A DNA stretch of 64,000 nt, taken from Oscillatoria salina IIICB1. GTDB lineage: Bacteria > Cyanobacteriota > Cyanobacteriia > Cyanobacteriales > SIO1D9. Shown piece after piece: positions 46,440-56,474 of the stretch (the stretch's first letter is position 1; each line of letters opens with the position of its first letter). A program made the translations under genes and the position numbers. The stretch covers positions 1 through 64,000 of the forward strand of contig NZ_JAAHBQ010000011.1 in the NCBI RefSeq assembly GCF_020144665.1, read 5' to 3'. A model generated the notes under the pieces. The model was not told the origin of the DNA, did no database searches, and worked only from the letters and a program-made list of their open reading frames with translations.

Positions 46440-48005
46440 ATGATAGGCACACAGACATCACTATTTCCACCGCGTACTTTAGAAGAGTTAGTGGAAGATA
46501 TACAAAACCTGACACAAGAAATTCAAGATTTGTATTGTTTAGACGAAATTCCTTGGGTAATAGGATATAGCGGCGGAAAGGATTCAACAGCAGTGTTGCA
46601 GTTAATCTGGTATGCGATCGCCGGATTGCCACCAGAAAAACGGACTAAAACGATTCATGTTATTACCACAGATACGCTAGTAGAAAATCCTATTGTATCT
46701 GCTTGGGTTCGTAATTCTCTAAAACAAATGAAGTCTGTTGTTCAAAAACAGCAAATGCCAATTGAACCTCATTTGCTACAACCTGAATTTACAGAAACAT
46801 TTTGGGTAGGATTGATAGGCAAGGGCTATCCGCCTCCAAGAGATAAATTTCGTTGGTGTACTAATCGTTTAAAAATTAGTCCATCTAACCGTTTTATTCG
46901 TGAAGTAATTCGTACCTGTGGTGAAACTATTCTTGTTTTAGGTATCCGGAAAACTGAAAGTAAAAAACGAGCTTCTAGAATGGAAAAAATGGAAGCATGG
47001 CGGCTACGCGATCGCCTAAGCCCTAACGCTAATTTACCTAACTCTCTAGTTTATACTCCTATTGAAGATTGGCGTACTGACGAAGTTTGGCTTTATCTAA
47101 TGCAGTGGGAAAATCCTTGGGGATATAGCAATAAAGATTTGTTTGCAATGTATCGAGGTGCGACAGCAGATAACGAATGTCCTCTCGTAGTTGATACTTC
47201 TACTCCTAGTTGTGGTAGTTCTCGCTTTGGATGCTGGGTTTGCACTTTGGTGACTCAAGATAAATCTTTAACAGCGATGATTCAAAACGATGAAGAGAAA
47301 GAGTGGTTACAACCTTTATTAGATTTACGTTCTGAGTTAGATGTAAAAGATAACCGCGATCGACGTGATTTTAGACGTAGAACGGGTCAAGTTCAATTAT
47401 ACGAACGTAATTTAGAAGGAAAAATCTCTGTCGAACCCATTCCGGGTCCTTTTACTAAAGAAGCACGAGAAGATTGGCTGAGAAAAATTCTTACTGCTCA
47501 AATGCAAATTCGTTATAATGCTCCTCCAAAAATGGGCGAAATTACTCTGATTTACCCAGAAGAATTGAGCGAAATTAGACGGATATGGATTGAGGAAAGA
47601 CACGAATTTGATGATAGCTTACCTCGTATTTATGAAGAAGTGACAGGCGAACCTTTTCATGATGTTCGTCTTGGTGCAGGGAATCACCTTCTTGGTACTG
47701 ATGAATGGACAGTTTTGGAAGAAATCTGTGGTGAGGATGGTATGCACTTAGAATTGATGGCGAAACTGTTAGATACGGAACGTCAATATCAAACTATGTC
47801 TCGTCGTGTTGGTATCTATGATTCTTTACAAAAATGTTTTGAAACCAGTTCGCGTTCCCAAGATGAAGCAATTGAAAATGCTCAAGACAAATGGAAAATG
47901 AAAGAGGCAGCAAAGAAGGGCGATGTTGAGCATATAAAACAATTAAGTTGGGGTGATATGAAGTTTGGTACTCGCAATTCTGATGATGAGGCTGATAATT
48001 CATAA
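46440..48005 (+). CDS. dndC: DNA sulfur modification protein DndC
   Basis: A 521-residue ATP pyrophosphatase of the PAPS-reductase type, which activates the DNA backbone or handles sulfur during phosphorothioation. The nucleotide-binding SGGKDS motif is at residues 44-49. Four cysteines at 247, 258, 265 and 268 (ECP...SCG...GCWVC) form the expected iron-sulfur cluster site. All key residues are present, so it looks functional. First gene of the dndC-dndD-dndE run. No dndA (cysteine desulfurase) is in the window; a housekeeping IscS is often used instead. Confidence 0.97.
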   Translation: MIGTQTSLFPPRTLEELVEDIQNLTQEIQDLYCLDEIPWVIGYSGGKDSTAVLQLIWYAIAGLPPEKRTKTIHVITTDTLVENPIVSAWVRNSLKQMKSVVQKQQMPIEPHLLQPEFTETFWVGLIGKGYPPPRDKFRWCTNRLKISPSNRFIREVIRTCGETILVLGIRKTESKKRASRMEKMEAWRLRDRLSPNANLPNSLVYTPIEDWRTDEVWLYLMQWENPWGYSNKDLFAMYRGATADNECPLVVDTSTPSCGSSRFGCWVCTLVTQDKSLTAMIQNDEEKEWLQPLLDLRSELDVKDNRDRRDFRRRTGQVQLYERNLEGKISVEPIPGPFTKEAREDWLRKILTAQMQIRYNAPPKMGEITLIYPEELSEIRRIWIEERHEFDDSLPRIYEEVTGEPFHDVRLGAGNHLLGTDEWTVLEEICGEDGMHLELMAKLLDTERQYQTMSRRVGIYDSLQKCFETSSRSQDEAIENAQDKWKMKEAAKKGDVEHIKQLSWGDMKFGTRNSDDEADNS

Positions 48006-48028
48006 AATAAACACTCACCCAAAAGTTA

Positions 48029-48048
48029 CCCGGAAATAAATTTCCGGG
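48029..48048 (+). other. Perfect hairpin in the dndC-dndD gap
   Basis: CCCGGAAA and TTTCCGGG pair over 8 bp around TAAA, 24 bases past the dndC stop. A weaker pair (AATAGTCC with GGATTATT) follows at about 48051-48081. No T-run follows the first. It may mark an RNA processing or partial termination point between dndC and dndD. Confidence 0.65.
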
Positions 48049-48134
48049 CTAATAGTCCAAGTCCTTGAAAAAGGATTATTAAAAAATGAGTTTTTGAGCC
48101 GACTTTCGCTATCATACTATCTTAATATTACCTA

Positions 48135-50117
48135 ATGATTTTCCTTGAACTTGTATTAGAAAATTTCGGTCCCTACTTGGGTAAGCAGGTAATTAACTTG
48201 CGCCCGGAAAAGGATGAAAATACTCGCCCAATTATCCTTTTTGGGGGTATGAATGGTGGCGGAAAAACGACACTGATGGATGCTATTCGTCTGGCGCTTT
48301 ACGGACATCGCGCTCAATGTTCTACTCGTGGTAATTTAAGCTATAGCGATTTTTTAATTCAGTGTATTAATCGCCATACGCCAGGAAATGAAAAAACTCG
48401 TGTTGAGTTACTTTTTCAGCATTTCCTGACTGGTGAAGTTACAGAATTAAGAGTTGTTCGGTACTGGACAAAACAGCTAAAAGATGGTAAAGATCATCTT
48501 GGTATTTTGAAAGATGATTGGCTGGATGATACGCTTAAGAATATTTGGGATGAGTATATAGAAAATTTGCTTCCTTTGGGTATATCTAATTTGTTTCTTT
48601 TTGATGGCGAACAGGTGAAAGAGTTGGCGGAGTTGGAAACGCCTCCTGATACGGTTGTTGAAGCAATTCAATCTTTGTTGGGTTTAGAATTGGCGGAAAG
48701 ATTGTCGCAGGATTTAGAGATTTTAGTTAATCGGAAGCGGAAAGAAGTTGCTAGTAAGAAACAGTTGGCGGAAATTGAAGATATTGAAGCGAGATTAAAG
48801 GAAAAAAAAGCTGCTAAAGCAAGTGCAATTGAAGAACAGGAAAAAATAGAAAAGCAACTTAAGTTAGCGAAGCAAAAGCAAAAGGAAGCTTTTGATAAAT
48901 TTACTTCTGAAGGTGGGAAAATTGCTGCGGAAAGTGCTGGTTTAGAACGTGAGTTACGCGACTTGACTGAAGCAACGGAATTAGGACGAGAAACATTGCG
49001 AGAGTTGGCTGCTGGTATTCTTCCTTTGGGGTTGATTTCTCCTTTATTAAAACAAGCTCATCAACAAGGAGAATTAGAGTTAAAACGTCAGCAAAGTGAA
49101 ATAGCTAGAGATGTGATGGTTGCTCGCGACGATCGCCTGCTCGCTCATCTGAACGAAATTAAGCTAAAATCTAGTCAGGTTGAGGATATCAAGGCTTTTC
49201 TCGATCGCGAAAATCAAGCTTTAGATGCTGAAATTGCTTCGATACCGGAACCTTGGCTGAAGGCAGATCGAGAAGATATTCACAAGCTACAATCTATTTT
49301 AGAGCATCAGTTACCATCGAAAATTACAACCGCAACTGCCGAATTAAAGCGTCTGCAAAAGTTAGAAGCAGATATTGATAATAAGGAAAGACAAATTGCT
49401 GCGGCTGCTTCTCCAGAAGTCTTTTCTCAATTAAAAAATGCTTTGTCAGATGCACAAGATGAGTTTGTGAAAGTACAAGCAAATTATCAAGAAATAGAGC
49501 GGAAAATTCAAGAATTGCAGCGCGGAATTGACCAAGTTAAAAAGGAATTAACTAATTATGGTGAAAAAGCTTTTGCAAGCCAAAATAGCGAACATATTAT
49601 TAAATCAGCTACTAAAGTACAAAAAACGCTGCAATTGTTTCGGGAACGTTTAACGCTGAAAAAACTGAATAAACTCGAAGGTGAAGTAACTGAATGTTTC
49701 CGTTATTTGTTACATAAATCCGATTTAGTACATCGCGTGGCTATTGACACTGATTCCTTTCGCCTTTCTTTATACGATAACCAAGCTCAACCTGTACCCA
49801 AACATCGCCTTTCTGCGGGGGAAAAACAACTGTTAGCTATTTCTTTTTTATGGGGATTAGCGCGGGTTTCGGGACGCAATCTTCCGGTAGCGATAGATAC
49901 ACCTTTGGGACGTTTAGATTCTTCTCACCGGAATAATTTAGTCGAACGATATTTTCCCACTGCTTCCCATCAAGTAATTTTGCTATCAACAGATACAGAA
50001 ATTGGCGAAAATGAGGTTAAAATTTTAAGAGAGCAAGAGGCGATCGCTAGTGAATATCTGCTTGAATACAACTCTCAACAAGGTCAAACTACTGTTAAAC
50101 CTGGTTATTTCTGGTAG
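48135..50117 (+). CDS. dndD: DNA sulfur modification protein DndD
   Basis: A 660-residue SMC/Rad50-like ATPase. Walker A is GGMNGGGKT at residues 37-45. A long coiled-coil centre (about 190-530) precedes the ABC signature LSAGEKQLL and a Walker B-type VAIDTPLGRLD. The P-loop, signature and DTPLGRLD are intact. DndD is thought to use ATP hydrolysis to remodel DNA or to provide nicking during sulfur insertion. No Rad50 zinc-hook CxxC is visible in the coil. It begins 129 bases after dndC. Confidence 0.96.
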   Translation: MIFLELVLENFGPYLGKQVINLRPEKDENTRPIILFGGMNGGGKTTLMDAIRLALYGHRAQCSTRGNLSYSDFLIQCINRHTPGNEKTRVELLFQHFLTGEVTELRVVRYWTKQLKDGKDHLGILKDDWLDDTLKNIWDEYIENLLPLGISNLFLFDGEQVKELAELETPPDTVVEAIQSLLGLELAERLSQDLEILVNRKRKEVASKKQLAEIEDIEARLKEKKAAKASAIEEQEKIEKQLKLAKQKQKEAFDKFTSEGGKIAAESAGLERELRDLTEATELGRETLRELAAGILPLGLISPLLKQAHQQGELELKRQQSEIARDVMVARDDRLLAHLNEIKLKSSQVEDIKAFLDRENQALDAEIASIPEPWLKADREDIHKLQSILEHQLPSKITTATAELKRLQKLEADIDNKERQIAAAASPEVFSQLKNALSDAQDEFVKVQANYQEIERKIQELQRGIDQVKKELTNYGEKAFASQNSEHIIKSATKVQKTLQLFRERLTLKKLNKLEGEVTECFRYLLHKSDLVHRVAIDTDSFRLSLYDNQAQPVPKHRLSAGEKQLLAISFLWGLARVSGRNLPVAIDTPLGRLDSSHRNNLVERYFPTASHQVILLSTDTEIGENEVKILREQEAIASEYLLEYNSQQGQTTVKPGYFW

Positions 50118-50144
50118 TCGTTAAAAAATAAGATAATAACTAAA

Positions 50145-50552
50145 ATGGAACCTCCAGTCGAACGTTTTCGCTTATCTCAAGGCGCTAAAGATCAACTTAG
50201 TAAACTCAAACGTTACACAAAAATTGACCAATGGAATATTTTGTGTAGATGGGCGTTTTGTCGTTCCCTCGCCGAACCAACAATTCCTTCTCCCGTGCCT
50301 ATACCCGCCGATAGTAATGTAGAATTAACTTGGCGAGTTTTTGGCGGGGAAATTGGAGATTATTTAGCGATCGCGCTGAAACAACGCTGTCAAAATGACG
50401 GTTATGAAACTGATAAAGATACCCTAGCTTATCAATTTCGCCTGCATTTACATCGGGGAATTGGTTATTTAGCAGGCGAGCAAAATTTAAAGCAAATTGA
50501 CGATCTAGTAGTTTATGTTTTACACCCTGAAAGCGAACAAATTACTCTTTAA
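50145..50552 (+). CDS. dndE: DNA sulfur modification protein DndE
   Basis: A 135-residue protein with family features: an N-terminal RFRLSQGAKDQLSKLKR helix, WNILCRWAFCRSL, and the WRVFGGEIGDYLAIALKQRC block near residue 65. DndE binds nicked DNA and helps assemble the modification complex. It starts 27 bases after dndD, so the two are co-transcribed. Its 3' end overlaps the 3' end of the convergent DUF2062 gene by 11 bases, which marks the right edge of the island. Confidence 0.93.
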   Translation: MEPPVERFRLSQGAKDQLSKLKRYTKIDQWNILCRWAFCRSLAEPTIPSPVPIPADSNVELTWRVFGGEIGDYLAIALKQRCQNDGYETDKDTLAYQFRLHLHRGIGYLAGEQNLKQIDDLVVYVLHPESEQITL

Positions 50553-51144
50553 ATTGTTTGTAATTGGAAGCTTTATTTTGCTGCTTAATAAGCTCGGAAT
50601 GATGGCGATTGGTGCGGTAGCGCCAGCGCCCTAGCGGGCGATCGCGCAAACGGGCGTACAACCATAAACTTAAAAAATAAGTACAAATTCCCGCTACTAA
50701 ACCAGTCACTAAACACCCCACAAATAAGGTTGAAATTAAAGCTGAACCCAACTCTAACAACTGATCCGTTGATGCGACACCGATCCGGTCAATATCAATT
50801 AAAGATTCATCTACTCTTAAAAGCAGTGCGCCAACGTGAAAATTAAAAGCATAAATTGGTACATAAGTCAAGGGGTTGCTAATCCAAGTTGCTGCTGCCG
50901 CCGCAAATTTATTACCGCGAATCAAAGTAGCCAGCAAAACACCGATTAAGGTTTGCATCCCAAATAAAGGAAAAAAGCCAGCAAACACACCTACAGCCAA
51001 GCCGCGAGCAATCTTCTGTTTACCGCCTCGTAGTCGTCGCAAGCGATACAAATAATATCGCCAGCGTCTTACCAACCAAGACTGAGATTGTTTTGAGTGG
51101 GGATCGCGAGAATCAGAATTAGACACAGTGGGAAATGTCTGCAT
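50542..51144 (-). CDS. DUF2062 membrane protein
   Basis: A 200-residue protein with the DUF2062 core: RGLAVGVFAGFFPLFGMQTLIGVLLATLIRGNKFAAAAATWISNP continuing to YVPIYAFNFHVGALLL, two or three transmembrane segments, and a basic N terminus (RRWRYYLYRLRRLRGGKQ). The function is unknown; some relatives are fused to glycosyltransferases. No link to the neighbouring dnd genes is expected beyond position. Confidence 0.85.
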   Translation of the reverse strand: MQTFPTVSNSDSRDPHSKQSQSWLVRRWRYYLYRLRRLRGGKQKIARGLAVGVFAGFFPLFGMQTLIGVLLATLIRGNKFAAAAATWISNPLTYVPIYAFNFHVGALLLRVDESLIDIDRIGVASTDQLLELGSALISTLFVGCLVTGLVAGICTYFLSLWLYARLRDRPLGRWRYRTNRHHSELIKQQNKASNYKQFKE

Positions 51145-51472
51145 ACACCTTCATTAGAGATCGTTACTGATGACAGAATTTGTAATTTCAACTTAATTGT
51201 ATAGTTAATTTAAGATACACGCTTTGTACCGAAGAAATCGCGATCGCGCAATCGGTATAACGGGCGTCAGCGCAGCCATCGCTTCTCAACTGCTTTTCAG
51301 ACTACAGCGAAAAAATTAGGCTCAGTGTCATCGACGCATAAATTCAACCATAAGTGCCATCTTGCCACCAAAATAGCTAAAAACTTTAATTATCACCTCA
51401 TCCCACTGGCGGAAATTGTTACGAAATAACCTAATTTTCTCGCCCTTTACCGACAAAATAATCTCAGATTAG
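51145..51472. other. Intergenic region with no recognised feature
   Basis: 328 bases between the DUF2062 start and the end of the MscS-like cluster. It contains a HIP1-type GCGATCGCGC and a CGGGCGTCAGCGCAGCC stretch like other short GC-rich repeats in the window. No gene or clear terminator seen. Confidence 0.5.
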
Positions 51473-52600
51473 TTAGATTGTCACTGGAGAATCTACATAA
51501 ATTGTCGGCTCTTGCATAGTAAACTCAATTCCATGTTCGATCAACTCTTGATAAATTTTCTTATTAGCTAACTCTAGTAAGCGCTTGCGAAGCTGAAGTG
51601 AATTTTCTGACGAACCTAAAATAAAGAAAGATACCCTAGCCCGACTTCCTAAAACATTTTCTTGGTTGGTAAAAGTAATCCGAGTGCTACCAGGATCGAT
51701 TCCAAATAAAGTATCAGTGCTTTGCTGAATTTCTTGTTCGACTAAAGCTTGTTCTCGCTCAGTCAAAACTCGGTGAAAATCCAAGTAAAGTAAAACCATT
51801 ACTTTCTTCCCTCTAGTAACATTTTCAATCTTCTTATTCGCCATAATAGAATTAGGTACAATTAACAAAGTACCTTGACCAGCAATACGAATTTTTGTCG
51901 AGCGCAAACCGATAGATTCGATGCGTCCAAAAACATCAGGAGCGTAGATATTAAAGTTAGCGCGAATATAATCTCCGGGGATAAAAGGGCGATCTAAATA
52001 TAAGACTATGGTTCCCAATAATTGCTCCAAAGTTTTTTGCGCGGCAAACGCGATCGCCAAACCACCAATTCCTAAACCTGCAAGTAAACCAAACAAATCT
52101 ACATCCTGACTATTCAAAAAAGCTGTCACGGCTACAAAAATAATAATTACATTAACAAAAGTTTCAACAATTAACAGTAATTCATTAACTTCCTTGCCTA
52201 ATTTTCGGAGTAAATCTATACCATAAACGCGCATTAATTGGCGGAAGAGTCGCGAAATTAACCAAGCTAAACTGATAGTTAATGCTAAAGCTAAAGGTGG
52301 TCGAAGAAATTCATATAAGCCTGGATATTCTCTCAACCAACCAAAGGATAAAGAGATAAATATTAGCGTTCCCGCAATCTTTATCTCTTTTTTAAGAGGA
52401 TTAATAAAATTACGCACAACTTTTCTCCCTATTTTTGGGAAAAAACGTTTAATTAAGAAACTAACAATTGCTGGAGTATAGCGACCGAGAAAAATTGCTA
52501 AGAGGGTAAATAATAAAAAAGTGACAAAGTCAGGGATTCCCGCATTTTCTATATATTCTAAACCAAGCTCGACAAAGTTTTTTATCTGTTCGTAATTCAT
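51473..52600 (-). CDS. MscS-like channel, type B (third of cluster)
   Basis: A 375-residue MscS-family protein from the ATG at 52600. The frame continues to a GTG at 52639, but MNYEQIKNF aligns with the start of the paralogue next door, so the shorter form is preferred. Pore block GLGIGGLAIAFAAQKTLEQLLG, beta-domain block DRPFIPGDYIRANFNIYAPDVFGRIESIG with the type B insertion, C terminus EPTIYVDSPVTI. Last gene of a three-gene unit; very similar to the middle gene. Confidence 0.9.
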   Translation of the reverse strand: MNYEQIKNFVELGLEYIENAGIPDFVTFLLFTLLAIFLGRYTPAIVSFLIKRFFPKIGRKVVRNFINPLKKEIKIAGTLIFISLSFGWLREYPGLYEFLRPPLALALTISLAWLISRLFRQLMRVYGIDLLRKLGKEVNELLLIVETFVNVIIIFVAVTAFLNSQDVDLFGLLAGLGIGGLAIAFAAQKTLEQLLGTIVLYLDRPFIPGDYIRANFNIYAPDVFGRIESIGLRSTKIRIAGQGTLLIVPNSIMANKKIENVTRGKKVMVLLYLDFHRVLTEREQALVEQEIQQSTDTLFGIDPGSTRITFTNQENVLGSRARVSFFILGSSENSLQLRKRLLELANKKIYQELIEHGIEFTMQEPTIYVDSPVTI

Positions 52601-52651
52601 AAATAGTTCTTCATTGCTTAATCTTTTTTGACTAACCACGCACTATTTTGC

Positions 52652-53776
52652 TTAAATAGTCACTGGTGCATTAACATAAATTGTCGGTTCATCTAAGGTA
52701 AATTCAATTCCCCGCTCCTTTAATTTTTTCGAGATATTTTCATGAGCTAATTCTAATAAGCGTTTGCGTAATTCGAGAGAATTTTCTGAAGAACCTAGAA
52801 TAAAGAAAGAAACTCTCGCCGCGATCCCTGTTTCTCCTTCATTAGCGGACAAATTAATATTAGTGCTACCTGGAGCTATACCTAACAAGGCATTGGTACT
52901 TTCTGCCGCAACTTGTTCGACAAAAGCTCGTTCTTGTTCGTTTAAATTATTAGGGAAATTAAGGTATAATAAAACCATAACTTTTTTTCCCCTAGTAACA
53001 TTTTCGATTTCGCGATCGGTCATCATTGAATTAGGAATAATTGCCAGGGTATTTTTACCAGGAATGCGAATTTTTGTCGAGCGTAAACCAATAGATTCGA
53101 CTCTACCATAGAGATCGGGGACGCGAGGATTCATCGTGACTCTGATATAATCTCCAGGTAGAAAAGGACGGTCTAAATAAAGGACAATTGCACCAATTAA
53201 TTGTTCGAGAGTTTCGCGTGCGGCAAAGGCGATCGCTATTCCCCCAATTCCCAAACCTGCTAGTAAACCAACTAAATCAATGTCTTGACTTTGGAGAAAA
53301 ACCATCACTGCAATAAAACCAATAATCGCGTTAACAACAGTTTCTAAAATTAGGAGCAATTCGTCTTCTTTACCCATTTTTCGCAGCAATTTTATCCCCG
53401 AAATTCGCAGGAATTGACGAAACAAGCGAGATAACAACCAAGCAATACTAATTGTTACAAATAACTCTAAACCAGGTTCGACCAATTGATTAATCTCTGG
53501 ATATGGATCTAGCCATTCTGACGACCACAACAGTAAAATTAATGTCCCGGTAACTTTAAATTCTTTTTGCAGGGGTTCGACATAATTATCGTAAATTTTT
53601 CTTCCTGGTTGAGGAAAAAAGCGATGAATAATCCAGCCAACCAGTTTGGGTGTATATCGCCCAATCAAAGTTGACACAATGGCAAAAAATAAGAAAATTA
53701 GATAGTTAGGAAGATCGGAGGAATCTAGATAATCGCTAACCTCGTTAATATTGTTGTTGATTTGAGCAAACTCCAT
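52652..53776 (-). CDS. MscS-like channel, type B (second of cluster)
   Basis: A 374-residue MscS-family protein with pore block GLGIGGIAIAFAARETLEQLIG, DRPFLPGDYIRVTMNPRVPDLYGRVESIG and the end EPTIYVNAPVTI. Note the Arg-Glu in place of Gln-Lys in the pore-helix continuation, unlike its neighbour. It starts nine bases after the upstream type A gene stops, so it is co-transcribed. By eye it looks like a tandem duplicate of the following gene. Confidence 0.9.
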   Translation of the reverse strand: MEFAQINNNINEVSDYLDSSDLPNYLIFLFFAIVSTLIGRYTPKLVGWIIHRFFPQPGRKIYDNYVEPLQKEFKVTGTLILLLWSSEWLDPYPEINQLVEPGLELFVTISIAWLLSRLFRQFLRISGIKLLRKMGKEDELLLILETVVNAIIGFIAVMVFLQSQDIDLVGLLAGLGIGGIAIAFAARETLEQLIGAIVLYLDRPFLPGDYIRVTMNPRVPDLYGRVESIGLRSTKIRIPGKNTLAIIPNSMMTDREIENVTRGKKVMVLLYLNFPNNLNEQERAFVEQVAAESTNALLGIAPGSTNINLSANEGETGIAARVSFFILGSSENSLELRKRLLELAHENISKKLKERGIEFTLDEPTIYVNAPVTI

Positions 53777-53785
53777 CGGTTAAAT

Positions 53786-54883
53786 CTAAATTGTAATTGG
53801 GGAATCAACGTTAATCATTTGTTCTTCGATATCAAAAGCGATACCGTATTCTTTCAATTGTTGGGTAATATTGTGGTTAGCAATTTCTAACAATTGACGG
53901 CGCAAGTCCATTGAAACTTGTCCGGAACCGAGAATAAAGAAATTAACTTGGGCTTGGGTAAGAGAATTTTTCCCATCTTGAACGATCTCTTTAAAGTTTA
54001 CTTCCGTACTGCGCGGATCGATACCAAATATATCTCTGGTAGATTCGATTATTACTTGACGAATTAAGGCTTTTTCTTGTTCGAGTACCTGACGATAAAA
54101 AGTTAGGTAAATAATCGAGATAATCTTTTTGGCGCCTGTAAAGTTTTCGATATTAACCTGAGTTAAAGAGTTGTTTGGGACAATAACTAAAGTTCCTTTT
54201 CCAGAAGTCCGAATTTTGGTCGATCGCAAACCAATTGATTCGACACGTCCGAAAGTTCCGTCGGGTAAACCAATGTAATCATCGACAACAAAAGGACGGT
54301 CAATATAAAGCACAATTCCGCCTAATAATTGAGATAATGTACTTTGGGCAGCAAAGGCAACTGCTAATCCGCCAACTCCTAAACTTGCTAGTAAACCAAA
54401 AACATTAATATTGTGAGTTTCTGCGAAGATAAAGGTGACAATAATAACAATTAGGGAAGTTGCTAATAGTTTGGCAAGAATTAGAAATTCGCTGTTAACT
54501 TTACGCTTGCTTTGGAGAGCAACCTCTAATAAATAAACGTCGAAAAATTGTTTAAATAAGCGAGATCCTAGCCAAGTAATGGCTAGGGCGAGAGATAAAC
54601 TAACTCCAATTTCAAATTTATCTATCCATCGAGGTGTTGAGGTAATTAAAATAAATAAATCGCCGAGTAAAAGCAAAACAACTAAGCCAAGCCAATTTTG
54701 ATAAGGGGCAACAATTTGTTGATAAGCTTTCTTGGCTTGAGGAGAAAACAATTTCCCAATCATTGGTGCAATAAGTCGGGGTAAATAAAGAAAAAAAGCA
54801 ATTCCTACTACTCCCGCAAATCCGCTTAAAGCTAAGAAAATTGGGGTACTGATGCTTGTAGTTTCAGGTAAAGTATCCAGCAT
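53786..54883 (-). CDS. MscS-like channel, type A (first of cluster)
   Basis: A 365-residue MscS-family protein with four predicted membrane segments, pore block SLGVGGLAVAFAAQSTLSQLLG, DRPFVVDDYIGLPDGTFGRVESIGLRSTKIR and the end EEQMINVDSPITI. Closest by layout to the type A gene at 33067-34197. As a heptamer each would form a tension-gated pore; co-transcription with two type B proteins raises the possibility of mixed channels, which is inference. Confidence 0.9.
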   Translation of the reverse strand: MLDTLPETTSISTPIFLALSGFAGVVGIAFFLYLPRLIAPMIGKLFSPQAKKAYQQIVAPYQNWLGLVVLLLLGDLFILITSTPRWIDKFEIGVSLSLALAITWLGSRLFKQFFDVYLLEVALQSKRKVNSEFLILAKLLATSLIVIIVTFIFAETHNINVFGLLASLGVGGLAVAFAAQSTLSQLLGGIVLYIDRPFVVDDYIGLPDGTFGRVESIGLRSTKIRTSGKGTLVIVPNNSLTQVNIENFTGAKKIISIIYLTFYRQVLEQEKALIRQVIIESTRDIFGIDPRSTEVNFKEIVQDGKNSLTQAQVNFFILGSGQVSMDLRRQLLEIANHNITQQLKEYGIAFDIEEQMINVDSPITI

Positions 54884-55067
54884 AGGTGAAAGATGAAAAT
54901 TTTTAGTTAAATTGAGTCAATTGCTGAAACTGTTTCGTTACAGTTAAAGTAGAAAACGATCGCGTCTGTCTTGATTAGTCGAAAACAGATGTTGCTTCGA
55001 TCGCATAGCAACCCAATTACCAAGAAACAGCAATTAGTCAAGGAAAATTTAGGAAAATACAGCCGTA

Positions 55068-56450
55068 ATGTCACAGCCAGTTTTACCTAGAGATACGATC
55101 GCCGCGATCGCTACTGCTATTGTCCCTCAACAAGGTAGCATCGGTGTTGTTCGCTTGTCGGGAGAGAAGGCAGTGACGATGGCTAAGACTCTTTTTCACG
55201 CCCCAGGAAAGCAGGTTTGGGATTCTCACCGCATTCTCTACGGCTATATCCGCAATCCGGAAACGAAGGAATTAGTAGACGAAGCCCTCTTACTGATTAT
55301 GCTTTCGCCTCGTTCCTACACTCGTGAAGATTTGGTCGAGTTTCATTGTCACGGCGGTATCATACCAGTACAGCAGGTTTTAAACCTCTGTCTCGAGGCA
55401 GGTGCGCGTCTTGCCCAACCGGGAGAATTTACTCTCCGGGCATTTCTCAACGGGCGACTCGATTTAACTCAAGCTGAAAGTATTAGCGAAATTGTCGGGG
55501 CGCGATCGCCTCTCGCTGCTAAAGTCGCCTTGGCTGGCTTACAAGGTAAACTCGCTCACCCAATTCATCAGTTACGGGCGACTTGTCTGGATATTCTCGC
55601 TGAAGTTGAGGCGCGGATTGACTTTGAAGACGATTTGCCACCTCTCGATGAAGGGGAAATTTGCAATAGCATAGAAATGGTATTAAAGCAAGTAAAATCT
55701 ATTTTAGCTACCGCAGACAAAGGCGAATTATTGCGTAGCGGTTTAAAAGTGGCGATCGTCGGTCGTCCCAATGTGGGCAAATCCAGCTTACTCAATGCTT
55801 GGAGTCAGAGCGATCGCGCGATCGTTACCGAACTTCCCGGCACTACCCGCGACGTGGTAGAATCTCAACTCATCGTTGGTGGCATCCCCGTCACGATCCT
55901 CGATACTGCCGGAATCCGCGAAACAGTAGATACTGTCGAAAAAATTGGCGTGCAGCGATCGCGTCACGCCGCCGCTTCAGCCGATCTTGTTCTCCTGACG
56001 ATCGACGCTCAAGCAGGTTGGACGCCAGACGATGCAGAAATCTACGAGCAAGTCAAACATCGCCCTCTGATTCTCGTCATCAATAAAATCGACCTCGCTT
56101 CCGGCAACAATATCAAATCTTTACCACAAATAGATAAAATTGTCAAGACAGCCGCTGCAAAAAATCGAGGTATCCACAGCCTCGAACAAGCCATTCTGAA
56201 CATAATTGAAACTGACAACCTCAGCGCCGCCGATATCGACATCGCCATCAACCAAAGACAAGCCGCAGCCCTAACCCGCGCCAAAACTGCCTTACAGCAA
56301 GTCCAACAAACCATCGACGAAGAATTACCCCTCGACTTTTGGACAATCGACCTCCGTAGCGCTATTCAAGCCCTTGGAGAAATTACTGGAGAAGACGTAA
56401 CCGAATCAGTTCTCGATCGCATTTTCAGTCGTTTTTGTATTGGAAAATAA
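55068..56450 (+). CDS. mnmE: tRNA uridine modification GTPase MnmE
   Basis: A 460-residue GTPase that, with MnmG, makes the 5-carboxymethylaminomethyl group on wobble uridine 34. It has a tetrahydrofolate-binding N-terminal domain ([24 protein letters not shown]), a G domain with [12 protein letters not shown] near residue 230 and LDTAGIRET, and the C-terminal FCIGK end that carries the catalytic cysteine. Complete and normal length. Confidence 0.97.
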   Translation: MSQPVLPRDTIAAIATAIVPQQGSIGVVRLSGEKAVTMAKTLFHAPGKQVWDSHRILYGYIRNPETKELVDEALLLIMLSPRSYTREDLVEFHCHGGIIPVQQVLNLCLEAGARLAQPGEFTLRAFLNGRLDLTQAESISEIVGARSPLAAKVALAGLQGKLAHPIHQLRATCLDILAEVEARIDFEDDLPPLDEGEICNSIEMVLKQVKSILATADKGELLRSGLKVAIVGRPNVGKSSLLNAWSQSDRAIVTELPGTTRDVVESQLIVGGIPVTILDTAGIRETVDTVEKIGVQRSRHAAASADLVLLTIDAQAGWTPDDAEIYEQVKHRPLILVINKIDLASGNNIKSLPQIDKIVKTAAAKNRGIHSLEQAILNIIETDNLSAADIDIAINQRQAAALTRAKTALQQVQQTIDEELPLDFWTIDLRSAIQALGEITGEDVTESVLDRIFSRFCIGK

Positions 56451-56474
56451 AAGAGCAACCACGGCGGGTTGCCC

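Noticed and set aside
55799-56086. Arg/Ser-rich plus-strand frame inside mnmE
   Set aside because: It is a shadow of the conserved MnmE G domain in another frame.
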